From: Nyssa sinensis
Taxonomy: Eukaryota; Streptophyta; Magnoliopsida; Cornales; Nyssaceae
Length of the DNA: 64,000 nt
Direction of reading: 5' to 3'
Assembly (NCBI GenBank): GCA_008638375.1
Contig: CM018031.1
Span: forward strand, 7,465,062-7,529,061
Made by a program: the position numbers and the translations under genes. The notes below the pieces were generated by a model, which saw nothing but the letters and a program-made list of their open reading frames with translations, made no database searches and was not told the origin of the DNA. Below are positions 30,559-44,492 of this stretch, in pieces (within the stretch, counting starts at the first letter, position 1; each line of letters opens with the position of its first letter).

Positions 30559-32774
30559 AGTACCAAAATTTTTGACATGAACTTCAAAATCACTATTTTT
30601 GTTCTCTTTTTAAGAAGCCCCGTTCCCCTCTTTTAGATTCAATGTAATCTAATTATAGAGACAAATCTTTTTCTTGATGCCAATAAATGTACAGGTTGGT
30701 ATATACTTCAACGAAAGATATAGGACGTTTTTTTTAGTATTTGTTTGGATGAGTTAGAAAAAAAAATGATGATTTGAGTTAAATAACAATTAATTAGTTG
30801 TAAAAAAATATTATTTAAATTAAATTATTTAGTATTTAAATTAATAAATTTAATAAGTATTTAAATGATATTATAGTGTTTATATCAACTATTAGCAAGT
30901 GAAAAAACTTTCACTTTACTACTTTTTTAAAAAGTTCATTTTAAATTAAATGCAGCCAATTAACCAAATTAAAGCCAAGGTTAACAAAAAAATTGTCTTA
31001 ATGTTTCATCCTAAAGGGTTATGATAAAAAGTCAGAAAATTAAAATTTAAAGTTTTAAATTCAGTCTTCCTTAGGACTATAGGAGATTTATTTAGTCCTT
31101 AATCTCAGCCTCTTAGGGTTCCAAGATTTAGGATTATTGAAGATTTATTCGGTCATTAATTTTAAGATTCCGAAATTAATTGAGGTGTGTATAAACTGAT
31201 CCGAATATCCAATTATCTAAAAATAAAAAATATTTGTCCTAATATTTTTCTCATTGATATAGCCACATTGGACTGTTTCTAACTATTTTTATAGAGCAAA
31301 ACCATGACCACAACAGTCTATGCCACCTCCGGCAGCATAAGAAACGGGAGACTTTCACATTCTTGAAAATTAATTTTGACAAAATGATTATTAGATTCGT
31401 ACATAAATCCGGTCCGTATTTGACGCCTCACACAATTTCTATATACATTTTTTCATGGTGGCCCTAATTTTCACAATGAACCCATTTTCCAGTTTGAACT
31501 GATGTTGTAGATATGAATCTATGAGTTGAAACTGATGATGATGTTTTTGTGTATTCAATAATAGTCGATGCTCAAGATTTTTTCTCTAAGATATTTGTAA
31601 AGATAGAATTAAAAGATCAACCGTAAAAGTTTGACAAAGAATTCTTCGACGATTAAGTTAGTAACTTAAACAAGAAACTACCGAGAGTGAGTGTAAGATT
31701 TTTTAAAAAGCATACATCTTTTGATCGTGGTCTTTTTTATAAATGAAAATATCTTGTTACTGAAATCTTTATAAAAAAAAATAAGGATTTGATTCAATTC
31801 TTTTAACTTAATCAATTATCGTATATTTTTGAATAATTTATTTTTCGTCTATATAACTCAGCACTGAGTCATGAAGTATGGGAATTATCCTTTCAAATTT
31901 AACTTAGCATTGAACGGTGAGATCTGAACGATATCCTTTTAAATTTCACTACCAATGTCACTCTTACCTTGTAAATTGAGTTCGGAGTCTTTGGACACAA
32001 AAACAAAACCACACGACTAATTTTTTTTTTCTTGCCATCATAAATCTTTCCTTGAGTTCCACTAAACTCATTTAGAGCTAAGTTTTGAATGCTCTATGAC
32101 AAAGTCATATTTTCGATCAACCTTCTAAGATTGAAAATTTATTAATTATTAAAATTATTATTATTAATTTTTTTTATTAACTAATAAATATTTTTTATAT
32201 GCAAATAATTTAGGATACATAATACATAATTTATATGCAACTTTTTAGTAAAGTTTTTATTTTTCATAAAACAATATATCTAATGTTCAACTTAAGATAT
32301 AAAAAATTTCTCAATATTATTTTTCAAATAAAGAAGTTGTATTTTTTGATATCATAATTTTCACACTTATAATATTTTTTACTTCATGAATTGATAATTA
32401 TAAATATAATTATCAAGACATGTCATAAATAAGAGATATATATATGTACATATATAACTATTTTATCTCTTTAATAATTAATATTATAAAAACTTTAAAA
32501 AAATATTAATATTAATTATTAGATAATAAAATTATTAATTATCTATCATAAAATAAAAATGATTCTTTTAAAAATTTATTAATTATTGAAATAGGAACAA
32601 ATACTAAAGCTACAAATACTGGGAAAATACAATTACGATAAAATAGAAGATGAAGAAGCCTTATCCGTCTGAAAAATGTTGAGAATAAAATTGGGGGTTT
32701 CCTCCAACTATATCTCCTCATCAACGATGTTTCCTGACATTGTTTCGCGCAAGGAAATCATAAATATTAGTATT

Positions 32775-35700
32775 TCATAGTCCAGACGATCGGTTGGAAT
32801 ACTCCTGTACCAATGCTCCAAACAGTGAAGGCCTCTCCAGCAACTGAGATGGTGTGTCAAATTCCTTTGCCCATCCTGTTCAAACAAAAACAAAGTCATA
32901 ACTCAGAATCTTAGCCATGGTGTTGCCATATTCATGAAGATACATATAGAATGTGCAGCTTGAACATTGTTTGACAGCTAGGAGGGTAGTTTATGAAATG
33001 TGAGACAAGAAGATAGCATCCTTGGCAGCCATTCTCTGAGGGTTTTGTAGAAATCTAGAATTGGGTATGGTTTTTAATTGATCTAAAATGAATGCAAATT
33101 GTTTACTTTCTTGGTATAAGATATCTAATTTCATTTTCCATTCAATCTGTTATGAAACGGAGTAAGAAATGAAATAAAGAAGTCCAAAAACAAACAACTG
33201 CAACAAGATAAAAAGCACCGTGATTTGGTAAAAACCCTTTTATACCGAAAAATGGTTTACAAAGCGGCTCCTCACTCTCACAATGATCAATCATATTCCC
33301 AAAATCCTAAAGCAATAACACTCTTAGGTAGAGGCTCAAGAAACTAATAAGTCGGCATTGAAAATCCTATGCATGTCTGAACAGGAAAGCCTTCTCTGTT
33401 CGGACAGAGAGGCTATTAGAAATTTCCAAGAACAAAACTGAGTTTCACGTCGTAAACAGCCAACGATTCAGGTGAATTCATGACAACCACTCATCACAAT
33501 CAAAAGAGTTTTTTTTTTTTTTGGTGGGGGCAAGGAGAAGAGAAATAAAGAGAGAAACCAAAAATTGTCACTGATAAATGAAATAGATTTAAGTGATCAC
33601 TCATTTTTAGGAAGTTAAGTCTTTAGCTCATCTAAGTCAACCAACTTGCAGATAGATCAATTAGCCACCTTTTAGAGAAGAGCCCAGAAATCTATACCAT
33701 TAAACCAGTATACGTATATAATTGCAATGATCTAAAAATGTTTTAGATATATTTATATTTCTACTTGCAAGCTCCCATCATCCATGTGAAGAGTTGTAAA
33801 AATGTAAAATCAAGGGAGTGAAACATACCGGCATCTATGACCAACACTTTATCACAGTCCATAACTGTAGGTATTCTGTGAGCAATGCTGATGATTGTAC
33901 AGTTCAAGAAGTCCTCGCGAATGATTTTTTGAATTACAGCATCAGTTTGGGAATCAACAGAAGCTGTTGCTTCATCCATAAACAGAATCTTGCTGTGCTT
34001 CAGCATGACTCTCCCCAAGCATAGAAGCTGTCTCTGTCCCACACTCCAATTGTCTCCACTATCCACCACTAGGACACAGAAAAGGTTGGATATTGTCAGC
34101 TTATATGATCACTGAGGCAAAAAAATAGCTGCATTTGAAGTAAAAATTAGACAGGGAGAGATACCTGAAGCATCAAGTTTGTCAGGCTTTGCAGCCACCA
34201 CATCTTTCAGCTGGCAGCGTTCAAGACTCTACAGAAATACAACACATTATCAGCTTTACATATACATATATATATATATATATATGCACACAACACAAAG
34301 TGTATGAATGAGATCATACTGGGAAAATGGAATATTTTTACCTTCCATATCTCTTCATCTGAATACAAGCCAATCGGGTCAACGTTACTTCTTATTGTTC
34401 CTTGAAAAAGCACAGGTTCTTGAGGGATGATCCCAAAACGAGACCTAAGATCATGAAGACCGAGATTGCAAATGTCAACTCCATCAATTATAATTTGCCC
34501 TCCAGACGGCTCCACTAACCTAAAGAAAACTTGGATCAGGGTTGACTTCCCACTCCCAGTGCGGCCAACAACACCTATCTTGTCTCCTCCTTGAATGCTA
34601 AGAGTAATTCCTTTTAAAACCATAGGAGTATTTGGCCTATATCTGACCTGCTCTCACCAAAATTTCATACAACAATGTCTCCAGATTAATTGCAGTGGGT
34701 AAGCAAACTTCCATATATATAAATAAATGTATCCATGCATTTATCCTTAGTGGTGAAACACAATGTAATGTTTCCAAATACAGATTTTGAATATGCTATG
34801 TTGAGGCATGATAATGTTGTTCTCCATTTAATATCCATAGCTCAATTTTTTTTTTTTTGCGGATTCTACATTTTTCCATCAAATTATTCGGACCGATGGA
34901 ATGTCCTCACCAATTTCAGATAAAGTTGTACAGCATAGCTTGGGAGAAAAGATTTATCTTATTGAAATGTACATTAGAACTCTGAATGCATATGCTTGAA
35001 TCATATCAATTCATTTCATCTTATTGAAAAAGGTCAACGAACCCTCCTCACTCCTTTACTGATTAAGACCCCAAAGAAATGGGGAGAAAAAAAAAGTATT
35101 GCAGTGATAAGGGCCTAGCCCTCATTGAATTTCATGCCAAATTTAGAAAGGGATTGATATAAAACATGAAAAGAAACAACCAAAGGGGAAAAGGAAAAAA
35201 AATTAGTAAATTACAGACTCCGGTAAGTTACCTGTAAGTCTTTTATCTCAATGTCACCATGGCTGGGCCAATTTGGAGAAGGAAGACAATTTATGATCTT
35301 CCATGCAGCTTCTGATGGTACATTTATAAATTGTTTTATTCTCTCAACTGAAACCATTCGGTTCTCCACATAGCAGCTAAAATATACCGTCCAAAACAGC
35401 ACACCATTCAGGGGCAGGCCATAAGAAAGAGACAACCCAACATCCGCTGGCATACAAAAAAGCATGTCAGTTTTGCAACACAGAAATTCTATATTTCAGA
35501 ATAAGAATAATTTCTCATTCCTCCATGCAGATAGTCCGGTAGCTATCACGCATTTATGAATACATGTAGAGCTGTACTCATTAAACTTAGAAACAGCCAC
35601 AAGTATTCTAAGAAAGGACTCTGAACTTGAATACCTGAAAGCAGTACACACTAGTAGAAGACCTCACAATTTAAGCTATATATGTCGAGTATTCTGAGGT

Positions 35701-38700
35701 AGACACGCATACTTATACATTACTAGAGAATGTACTAAGTTCAGAAATCTAGATTCTCCAAAAACTGAAATTGGCAAGATTGATCACATGAACTATGGAA
35801 AATGTTTGAAATACATATTTCAGAAAAAAGGGCTATTTGTTAGAAGGTAATAATAATGTAGAGGAACACTACCTGGTTGGATGATAGAACTTGGCAACAA
35901 GATCAAGAACATGGTGGAAATGCAGAAGGCAAAGCTCCCAAATAGTTCCAAGCGGAACCCCAACCACTCGTTTGATGCATTGTTGTGTAAATCCATCCGC
36001 AAATTTGCATTGGCCCTGTCCACATTTCCTTGAAAAAACTTATCCTGCTTCCTAAAGCAGCGGATGGTCATAACGCCAGAAATGGTCTCGGAGAAGTGAT
36101 GGATGACTGGGGCTTTAGTAATTGAATCAAGACGGGTCAACTCACGAGATGAAGCAATGTAGTACCCCTGTGCACAAGAAAAGATGGAATCAGTTAAAAC
36201 TGAACTTCTGTGTAGGTTGGTGGGGAGGTCAGTGTGCTTTACATAATGCACATATTCAGTCTTCATTTCCCAAAAGGCCTCTGCCATAAGTCAACAAACA
36301 TAAAGCATGTAGTGAAATATGAAGGGCAACTTTGAATGTTCCAAGAACCAATCTACATCATCCAAATGAATTGGATGGAATCTTTATGAAGTATCTTAAT
36401 TAGTTCTGGCACAAAAATATTGTCTTCCAAAGAGGCTTCTATCACCTCACAGTAAGCTCATAAACACGAAGCAAGTGAAAGGAGTGAGTTTGTTGGATGT
36501 TCTTAGAACCAATAAGTCCTAGATCAGAAAACTAATTAGGATTAAAAAAAAGAACTTTGGTGTAAAAAAAACCCTAAGAAAAACTTAATGAAGTATCACA
36601 CACAGTTCAGTGAACAATTTAATCAAGACTGAAGTATCGCGCACAGTTCTGGCACAAACATTTGAGGTATTTGACCATAACATGGAAGTAATAGCGACAA
36701 AGATACTAAGGCAAGGGTTTACATACCCGGTACCAAATGTTCAACCAAGCCAGTGGAATTATGAGGAATACTGTTGGCCAAGCATACTGGCATGTAATGA
36801 CCACAATGCCAAGTAATGTGATGTACATCACAATTGTCATGCTCAAAAATAAGGGAATCACGAAATCAACGTTGGCTTGATCGGTTGAAGCCTGAAAAAT
36901 GAAATATTCATCAGTCTAGGCATACAAGCCACCTGGTTCTTTTCTCTGTAGATAGAAAATTTTCCATTAAATAATAAATTCAAAAAAAAAAATAAAAAAA
37001 ATTAAGAAGCAACAAAAAAATATCAGGGAAGGTGGTAAAACTCACACGACTTAAAACTCTTCCTGAAGGAGTAGTATCGAAGAATGTCATTGAAGCATGC
37101 AGGATGCTGTGTAGAATTTGTTTGAAGAAGCTCTGAGCTGTTTTGAGACCCAAGAATGTAACAAGGAATGCTCTGATCACCACAAATACACATGAAACTG
37201 CAGCTATGATTGAGTAAACGCTAATAAACAGAGACGGTTTAAAAATACTATCATCTGAAGTCTCATATGCCAGCCAGTAGTCACTTGACATTAGAGATAA
37301 CTGCCAAAGTAAAGACATCAGTATAACAGCTGCTGCACCCCACCATCCATAAGCCTCAGTGCAATACTGCCTGTAGACATCAAAGTTGACATGGCCTGTT
37401 TCTCTCTCCTCATCTTCAATGAGCTTTGAAGTGCCCTTTGCAGACTTGGATCTGTCTAGAGAAATGCTTTCACCGTTGGGTTCTTCCTGGCCTAAGGGAG
37501 CAATAGGTGATTTTGGTGTTTGTGGGAGTTTGTCACCATACATGGCACTGCTCATTTCTACAAGGTCCATGGAAGATTCGTGGGCAGCTACAAGTGCACC
37601 AAAATCCAAGCCTGATTCAAGAAGTTCTTCATACCTCCCAGATTGCACAATCACACCATCTCGCATGACCTGATTATTAAATATTGCAAATTTATGTAAA
37701 GAAACAAAGAAAAAAATATCTTTGCAGTGCAGTCAAGGTCGTGCCTTGAGAAACATGTAATTGGAACTTCTATAGATATATTGATGTTTTTTATGAAACT
37801 GAAAATTAACTTCCACTACAAGAACTGAAGAACTGCGATTTCACAAGATAAAAGGCATAGCAATACATGTAGTACAGAATGAAAAAATGAGTCATTTGAA
37901 CTATGTGATATTGAATGCCATCATATCCCCCAATCGCGTGATATTGAATGCCAAATTCATTCTAACCACCTTATATGACCTAGAAGATGGAGTCCAGTTT
38001 TTTCCATCACATTCATAAATACCTATGAAAATGAGAATCATACTTGCCTTTCTTTTTTTTTTTTGATAAGTGGGAATCATACTTACCAATATAAGATCAG
38101 CACTATGCAAGAAATCAACTTGGTGAGTTACAAGTAAAATGGTCTTGTCCCTGAGAGCTCCCCTCACACATTCCTGCAACAATTTGCGAAGTTAGGATCA
38201 TACATACTTTTATCTAAACACTAAAATTCTAATTTCAAGCATTTAGAATTTTTTAAGTTGTTTTCTTTATTGTAGACAATATATGTATTCTCTAGGCAAG
38301 AGTTCATCAAGTATAATCATGATTATATAGCTAGTTTTGTTTGTTGGATCCGTATGATTAACTATTATACAAAAGAGTGATGGGATCATCTATATAATTC
38401 AATTTATTTGACAGCATTTTCTGTATGAGATCACATATATAATATGCGAATCCCAAAAATAACATCTAGACAAAGAGCATCACATATTCCAATAATTCAG
38501 AGTTATGACAGAATTTGCTGTAACCTTAAATATTTCCGATCCAGTGTGAGCATCAACAGCACTAAGTACATCATCAAGAAGATAAATATCAGAGTCCTGA
38601 TACACTGCTCTAGCGAGTTGTATCCGCTGTTTCTGGCCACCACTAAGGTTGATTCCGCGTTCTCCAATCTCAGTCTGGTCACCATCGTCCAACATTTCCA

Positions 38701-41700
38701 AATCCTTCTCCAAGCAACAAACTCTAATCACTTCCTTGTATTTTCCCCTGTCCATTGGTGAACCAAACAAGATGTTTTCTTGAATGGTTGCATTCTGTAT
38801 CCATGATGTCTGTGCCACATAAGCAGTGGTCCCACAAACTCTGACCTGTAAGAGAAAAAGGAAATGCCAAAAATACATGTATATAGCATTAGATCTAAGG
38901 AACATGAAACAGGTCTGAATTGATCTTCTTGAGTATCAAAGTATGCTGATTTAAGTACACAACAAATAGCAATTATCTCTCAATCAGTGCAGAAGACTAA
39001 ATGGTTACTATATTATTGTTTACTTCCATGATACACTTCTCATTACAACCAACATCCAATTTGTATATGTGAGCACATTTTATTTATTTATTTATTTTTT
39101 GCTTAAATGGTATTATTATTAATAACAAGAAACAGGCTACAGAGCCAAATTTCTTCAATCATTATTAACAATCTAACATTTTCAAAATTTTGAAAGTCTG
39201 AATTTTTGGGGTTAACATGGATAAAAGAGGCCAGAAGTAAGATGACCATCGAATTCAGACCCAAAACTAAGCATCACTGTTGCTTTCATCCTCTCCCAAA
39301 CAGTTCAAAGATACTTTTAGGCAATTATCAATGAATAGTGCTCTTAACAATTTTTTTTTTGGCAAGTCTAATTTTAAATGTCAAGCAGGTGTGCTCAAAG
39401 ACATGGAGTAAAAAGGAAAAAATTTCACAATCATAATTGAGACATTTTTAATAGCTCCAAACAAAAACTATTGCACTTTCTTCTTGTGTAAGTTGCCCTA
39501 GTGACAGAGACTGGCCCTGTAACTTACAATCAGAATGGGTCAAGAAAAGAAAACATGAACATCTACCCTCAACTACATATAATATAATATTAATATATTA
39601 TTTGTCTGTATATATATTTGGCTGTAGTTTATTAGCCTGATGTAATTTGTGTTTGTCCTTAATTATTTTTTTAATTAATTTAAAGATCCCAATTTCCTGA
39701 TCTTGAAAAGAAGAAGATATGCAAAACAAATTACGTGAAAGGCGATGGATGCAGAATAAAGTTTTTTCCTTTTTTTTTTTTTTTTTGTGGAAAAGTTGGT
39801 TTTGGGAATAGGACTTTTTTGGTAAGGAACTTGGGATTCTTAGTCTTAATGCTCTCTTGCTAATATCATTAAATAGTTTGCAGTTGGGTTTGAACCCTTC
39901 ACATATTAACTGGTGGAATTCACTTGATCCAAAACCATGAAATAAAAATCACAAAGTTCCAAGGTGGGCGGTTAATCTGTTGAATTGTTATGATGAAATA
40001 ATCAGTGATAATTAGTAATATATCAGTAAGGATCAATAGGCATGTTGAAAAGATTAGTGATAATTATGATTTTTGTACTGAAACTTGTGCATTACCAAGC
40101 AAAAAATTATCACTGAAGGAAAGATGTGTAAAAGACACATAAAAGTTTCATTGGAGTAAAAGATAAAAAGATAAAAGTAAAACCAATACCTCTCCTGAAA
40201 TTTTGTGCAGCTCACCAAGAACTGAAGCCAATAAAGAAGACTTTCCTGAACCAACAGTTCCAACAATGGCAGCAAGCTCCCCTTTCTTGATCTCAATATT
40301 CATACCTTTCAATACCACATCACCACCTTCATCATCCCACGAAAAAGTCCCATCTTTCACCTCCACAGCAATTCCACCACCACAACAGCCTTCCTCTTTC
40401 TCCACTGAATCATCCTCCAGTTCCTGACTAGTCAAATATCTGTCTAACCTATCAAGGGAGATCATTGCTTGCGAAATTGAGATAAGAGCTTGTGGGAAGG
40501 TCCGGACAGGCTCCTGTAAAATTTTAAAAATTGTTGTTGCAGTGAACACTGTTCCAGCATCAAGAGAGACTCCCAACAAAACCGCAGCCGCAAATGTAAG
40601 AGCTGCTATCACAATTGGAATACTCCAGAGCACAACCATGTTACAAGAGATTGAGTACATGAACGTACTAAGCCACCCATACTCTAGTTGCCGAAAAGAT
40701 TGAATTCTCTTACTGAAATGGTCTTCCCATGCTTGGAATTTGATCACCCGCATATTGCTCAGCAACTCATTTGTTGCCTTCATCCTCAAATCACGGTTTC
40801 TCATCACATTGTACTGGAATGTGTTGTTCTTGCGGGTACGCATTAGAATGAAGATCAAAACCCCAATAAGTGCAACCAATGCTATAAGTGTTGAGACGCC
40901 CATATGGACATATAGGAGGAGTAAAGCAACACCAATTTGTAATGGCATCAACCAAATTGGATGCAGCTGCAGCATCATATCAGAGAGCTGCTGAGCATCA
41001 ACAGCCATATAATTCACAATCTGTCCAACTCCGTGGGACTGCCGGGAAGAGCATGATAATCTGAGCCCCTTCTTGTATAAAGAAGTGATGAGGGAGGACC
41101 GGACAAGCATTCCTAGTTTCTGAGACTGGAAATTGAAGTGGTGGGAACTAAGAACTTCAATGGTTTTCGCGATCAAGAGGGTCAATACTAAATAGTATCC
41201 CTCAAATGGGCTGCTTCCCTCCCCAGAAGTGAAATCGATAAAACTTTGGATGAGGATTGGACCAACGTACATAACAGCCAATCTCACAAGGGCAAGGAAT
41301 CCAGTGAAGGCAACGTTCTTCCAGAAGCAGCGCATTAATGTGGTCCGAACAGGGTTCTTCAAAATTTCACCTGGTTTAGGCCAATTCATTTCAAAGAGCT
41401 CTGCCATTCTTTCAGCCCGAAGATCAAATGGAAGTGAAGGGACATCGTCGAGCTTTAAAGGAGATTTATATCCCTTTCTTAATAGTGGATTCATCCAAAG
41501 CCAGGCAACTTTAGAGAACAAAGAAGCTGTAGCATAGCCACTCACATTAGAATCTGTTGATACAGATTCATAAAGTTGTGTACTTGAGTCTGCACCTAAT
41601 TCATGTTCTCTAATCACAATAATCCCAGATGATCCATGAATTGCAACAGCAAAAAGAAAAGCGGATACTGGAAAGCTAATGCAGGAAAATATATCATCTA

Positions 41701-42298
41701 TTCTTATGCTGGAATTTAGACTTTCACGGACAGTGATCAACCTGGTGATAGCTGAGGCACAGAATAAAGATACAACAACAAAGTTTGCTACCCAATAAAT
41801 TCTAAGGGAGATAGGATGAGTAACAGCTTCAAATTTCTTTTCATGTGCAATCAGAATCAAAATTGCAACATGGGTTATTGCTTGAACCAACCGAAACATA
41901 GCTTCTATTAACTCCCATGGCGATTGCATACCTTGACAGAAGGCCAATATGCATAGCACAGTGTAAGATACAGCTAAAAGAGCTGTTCCAATTAGAGATA
42001 GTTTGAACCAGATAGTGACTTTGAAATGAGATCCATTGGTTTCAAGGAGGGGTTTATTTATGGAGGAGATGGAATTGCCTACAAAAACGAATCTAGAACA
42101 GAGTTTTTGGACCAAAAATATGAAAAGGGTGAAGAAGAAGAGAAGATCAATGGATGAGAAGAGGATTCTTTGAGGACATGGAGACAGGAAGATGAACCTC
42201 AACCATTGGACTGCAGTTGAAAGAAAAGAGGAACTGTCTGAGGATTGAATTATAGAGGTTGAGCAATTGAGAGCTGTGAGCCAGGAAGAAGATGACAT
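32775..42298 (-). CDS. ABCC4: ABC transporter C family member (MRP type, ABCC4/ABCC14 group)
   Basis: Exons on the minus strand: 42298-40190, 38845-38525, 38173-38087, 37669-37046, 36891-36727, 36167-35873, 35446-35232, 34647-34342, 34228-34165, 34068-33829 and 32875-32775 (TGA). They give about 1,508 residues in one frame, the size of plant ABCC4. Order: hydrophobic TMD0, TMD1, NBD1, TMD2, NBD2. NBD1 has Walker [10 protein letters not shown] (about 680-688), signature LSGGQ (770-774), Walker B IYLLDD (790-795) and H-loop [11 protein letters not shown]2 has Walker [10 protein letters not shown] (1300-1308), the plant-typical WSVGQRQ in place of LSGGQ, Walker B ILFMDE and H-loop AHRIPTV. The N-terminus ([13 protein letters not shown]) is typical of the ABCC4/ABCC14 pair; I cannot separate the two. 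Arabidopsis ABCC4 is a plasma-membrane transporter linked to folate/antifolate transport and stomatal control; the substrate here is not readable. Oddity: a LINE-tail insertion sits directly beside the exon 3 donor. Otherwise intact. Confidence 0.95.
38049..38073 (-). mobile_element. 25-bp LINE poly-A tail inserted at an ABCC splice donor
   Basis: A T-run ending in GATAAGTGG (minus: CCACTTATCAAAAAA, the L1 terminus seen elsewhere in the window) is bracketed by GAATCATACTTGCC at 38035-38048 and GAATCATACTTACC at 38074-38087. The right-hand flank contains the exon 3 end and its GTAAGT donor; the left-hand copy has GCAAGT. Only the tail is present, so reverse transcription stopped almost at once. 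Confidence 0.75.
38846..40189 (-). other. ABCC intron 1
   Basis: A 1.3-kb intron, AT-rich. At about 39763-39930 a long T-run is followed by sequence whose minus strand contains GGGTTCAAACCC, a B-box-like palindrome. That suggests a further degraded SINE or LINE tail, but no target duplication was found. Confidence 0.45.
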
Positions 42299-42406
42299 GA
42301 TTACAGACCAACTTGAAATTTGCTTCTAAATTCTCATGAACTAGCCTCCTGAAAAAGAAGCATAAATATCAAGAGAAATGTATCAGGAAAACCAAAAAAC
42401 GTGAAA

Positions 42407-42718
42407 AGTGAGCAAAGTTTAGAACCGTTATCAGTGTTCTACATGCACTGAACCAGACAGAAGAAATGAATTCATGTTCTTGGAAAACCCAATAGTTGTA
42501 GAAAATGGATATGACTTGAACCCGGATGAGACGAGTTGAAGAGAAGAAGATGCAGAGAAGTGAAAAACCCGGATCAAATACAGAGACAATGATCAACAAA
42601 GAACAGTGAGCAAAGCTTATTACAGTGATCAGTGTTCTACATAGACTGAACCAAACGGAAGAAATGAATATGGATATGATTGAACCAGGCTGAGAAGAAG
42701 ACGCAGAGAAGTGGAAAG
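42407..42718. repeat. Imperfect tandem duplication upstream of the ABCC start
   Basis: About 42407-42590 and 42605-42718 share GTGAGCAAAG, ATCAGTGTTCTACAT, ACTGAACCA and GAAGAAATGAAT in the same order; the second copy lacks an internal stretch of roughly 65 bases. It begins about 110 bases upstream of the ATG, so it lies in the likely leader or promoter. Confidence 0.75.
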
Positions 42719-43493
42719 TCAATTATAGTAAGACAAATTGGAATAAACTAACGGGCTGTCAAGTTTGAAACCAGTACAAAACTGCAGAAAAGAAGCTACC
42801 TTGGAAATACTGGAAATAATAGCATGAATATAGGAAAGAAAAGTCAGCAAAAATAGTAGGTGATATGATTACGTACACAAACCTTTTATACAAGTAAAAA
42901 AAGAGAGATACAATTCAAATTGATCAATTAAAAAAAACAACATAATATAAATCGAAAGTCGTGCATGATATGTTAACAGAGACACAAAAATAGTGTAAAA
43001 TAAGGTAAGAGATACGAGACAAGATCTATCTAATTAATACTAAATAATTAAAATAAAAACTTTATTATGCTAGAATATAAAAAATTTATTAAATAATTAC
43101 TATTTGTATATACATAATATATCGTGATAAGTGTGATTCTTGATTTGATTATTAAAATCATAATTTTAAATGTATAATGTAAAAATTTAAAAAAAAAGAA
43201 GAAGAAAAGAAAGCAGCATTGGAAAAGCCGTGTATGTTGCCCATTCAGTCAGTCCTATATATTGTACATGATTTTATATTAGTATAACAGAGTATAAAGA
43301 TACTCTTTCTCTGTCTAGCCAACAGATCATTTACTAGAGAAATGAATATAGGGGGACTAAGAGCAGAAAACAGTGAATATAAGAATATTCTATGATGCAA
43401 GCATTTGCATCTTGCAATTTATAAACCATACTCCAATAATTAATTTATTAGGTAAGGAAAATCAACATCAAGAAGGATACTAATAGTCAACTG

Positions 43494-43822
43494 TGTTGAA
43501 ATGTCTCACATCGCTTATTTTTAGTCCTTCTATATTATTCATAAGGCCTTGTTACCTCTCTCCTTATAGTTGCAGTTTTAAGGAGGTTTTGGGCTGAACC
43601 TATTTTCACGAAGGTTTCGAACTGAGCCTATTTTTATATGATATCAGAGCAAGATTCAGGACCTGTTTTCAGTGAGCCCATATTCGGTCAAAGTAGCCAA
43701 CCATTCGATCACTTTGGTTCAGGGAGTGTGTCCGAAGATCTCACATCGCATATTTTTAACCCTTCTATATTGTTCATAAAGCATGTTTATTCCTGTCCTT
43801 ATAGCAATTTTAACGAGGTTAA
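43494..43822 (+). mobile_element. TRIM retrotransposon (small LTR element), 3' LTR truncated
   Basis: A left LTR of about 143 bp starts TGTTGAAATGTCTCACATCG. It is followed by TGATATCAGAGC (43639-43650), one mismatch from the TGGTATCAGAGC primer-binding site for initiator-Met tRNA. After a sub-100-base internal part comes a purine-rich AGGGAGTG and a second LTR (from about 43728: TGTCCGAAGATCTCACATCG) that can be aligned to about 43822. There is no gag or pol. This layout is that of terminal-repeat retrotransposons in miniature. Confidence 0.75.
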
Positions 43823-44492
43823 ATTGCAAGGGAGTAAGTATAGAATTGATGTTTTCCTTTTAATTTTTTTCAAGAGCTTTCTTGAATTACTATGACTGGT
43901 GCACAGGCCGGCCTCAAGAGCATCTTGAACGTTGGGTAGGTAAAATACTCCTTTGCCTTGCTGTTATATCTCATTATCATACATGTAATCTAATAATAAT
44001 AATAAAAAAAGAGTATTTATTTATATATTTTAATGTAATTGTGCCTCCCCTTTCTCTCTTCCGGTTCCACCATCTCCTCTCTTTTTGTTACATTCTCTTC
44101 AAATTTTGCCTCCCGTCCCTCTCTCTTTCCAAAAAAATTATATATAAATTTCTACATGAGTAAATATGTATTTTAAAAAACCGGATAACTTTTTTATCAG
44201 AATGAAAAACTTGAGAGTCGAAAAACTATTTTGATAATTATTTTATTTGTATATTCGATTGGCCCTTTCTTGGAGATTAGTGAGGTATACCAACAAGTCA
44301 TCTTCTACAAACCAACCATTTTGATAATTATTTTATTTGAATACTCGGTTGGTCATTTCTTGAAGATAAGTGAAGGTATACCAACAAGTCATTTTCGATA
44401 AACCATTTTGATAGTTATTTCATCTAAGAACAAGTGAAGGTATCAACAAGTCAAATTTTATATTGCTTTTTTTTTTTAATCTACTTCAATGT

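Larger units (their letters stand above)
28690..32774. other. Intergenic region: ESD4-like upstream, ABCC downstream
   Basis: A 4-kb AT-rich stretch. Its left 350 bases hold telo-box motifs and are probably the protease promoter and leader. Farther right are a decayed MITE near 30070-30276 and a purine-pyrimidine alternating tract at 30418-30558. The rest is AT-rich with no coding sequence that I can support. Confidence 0.6.
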
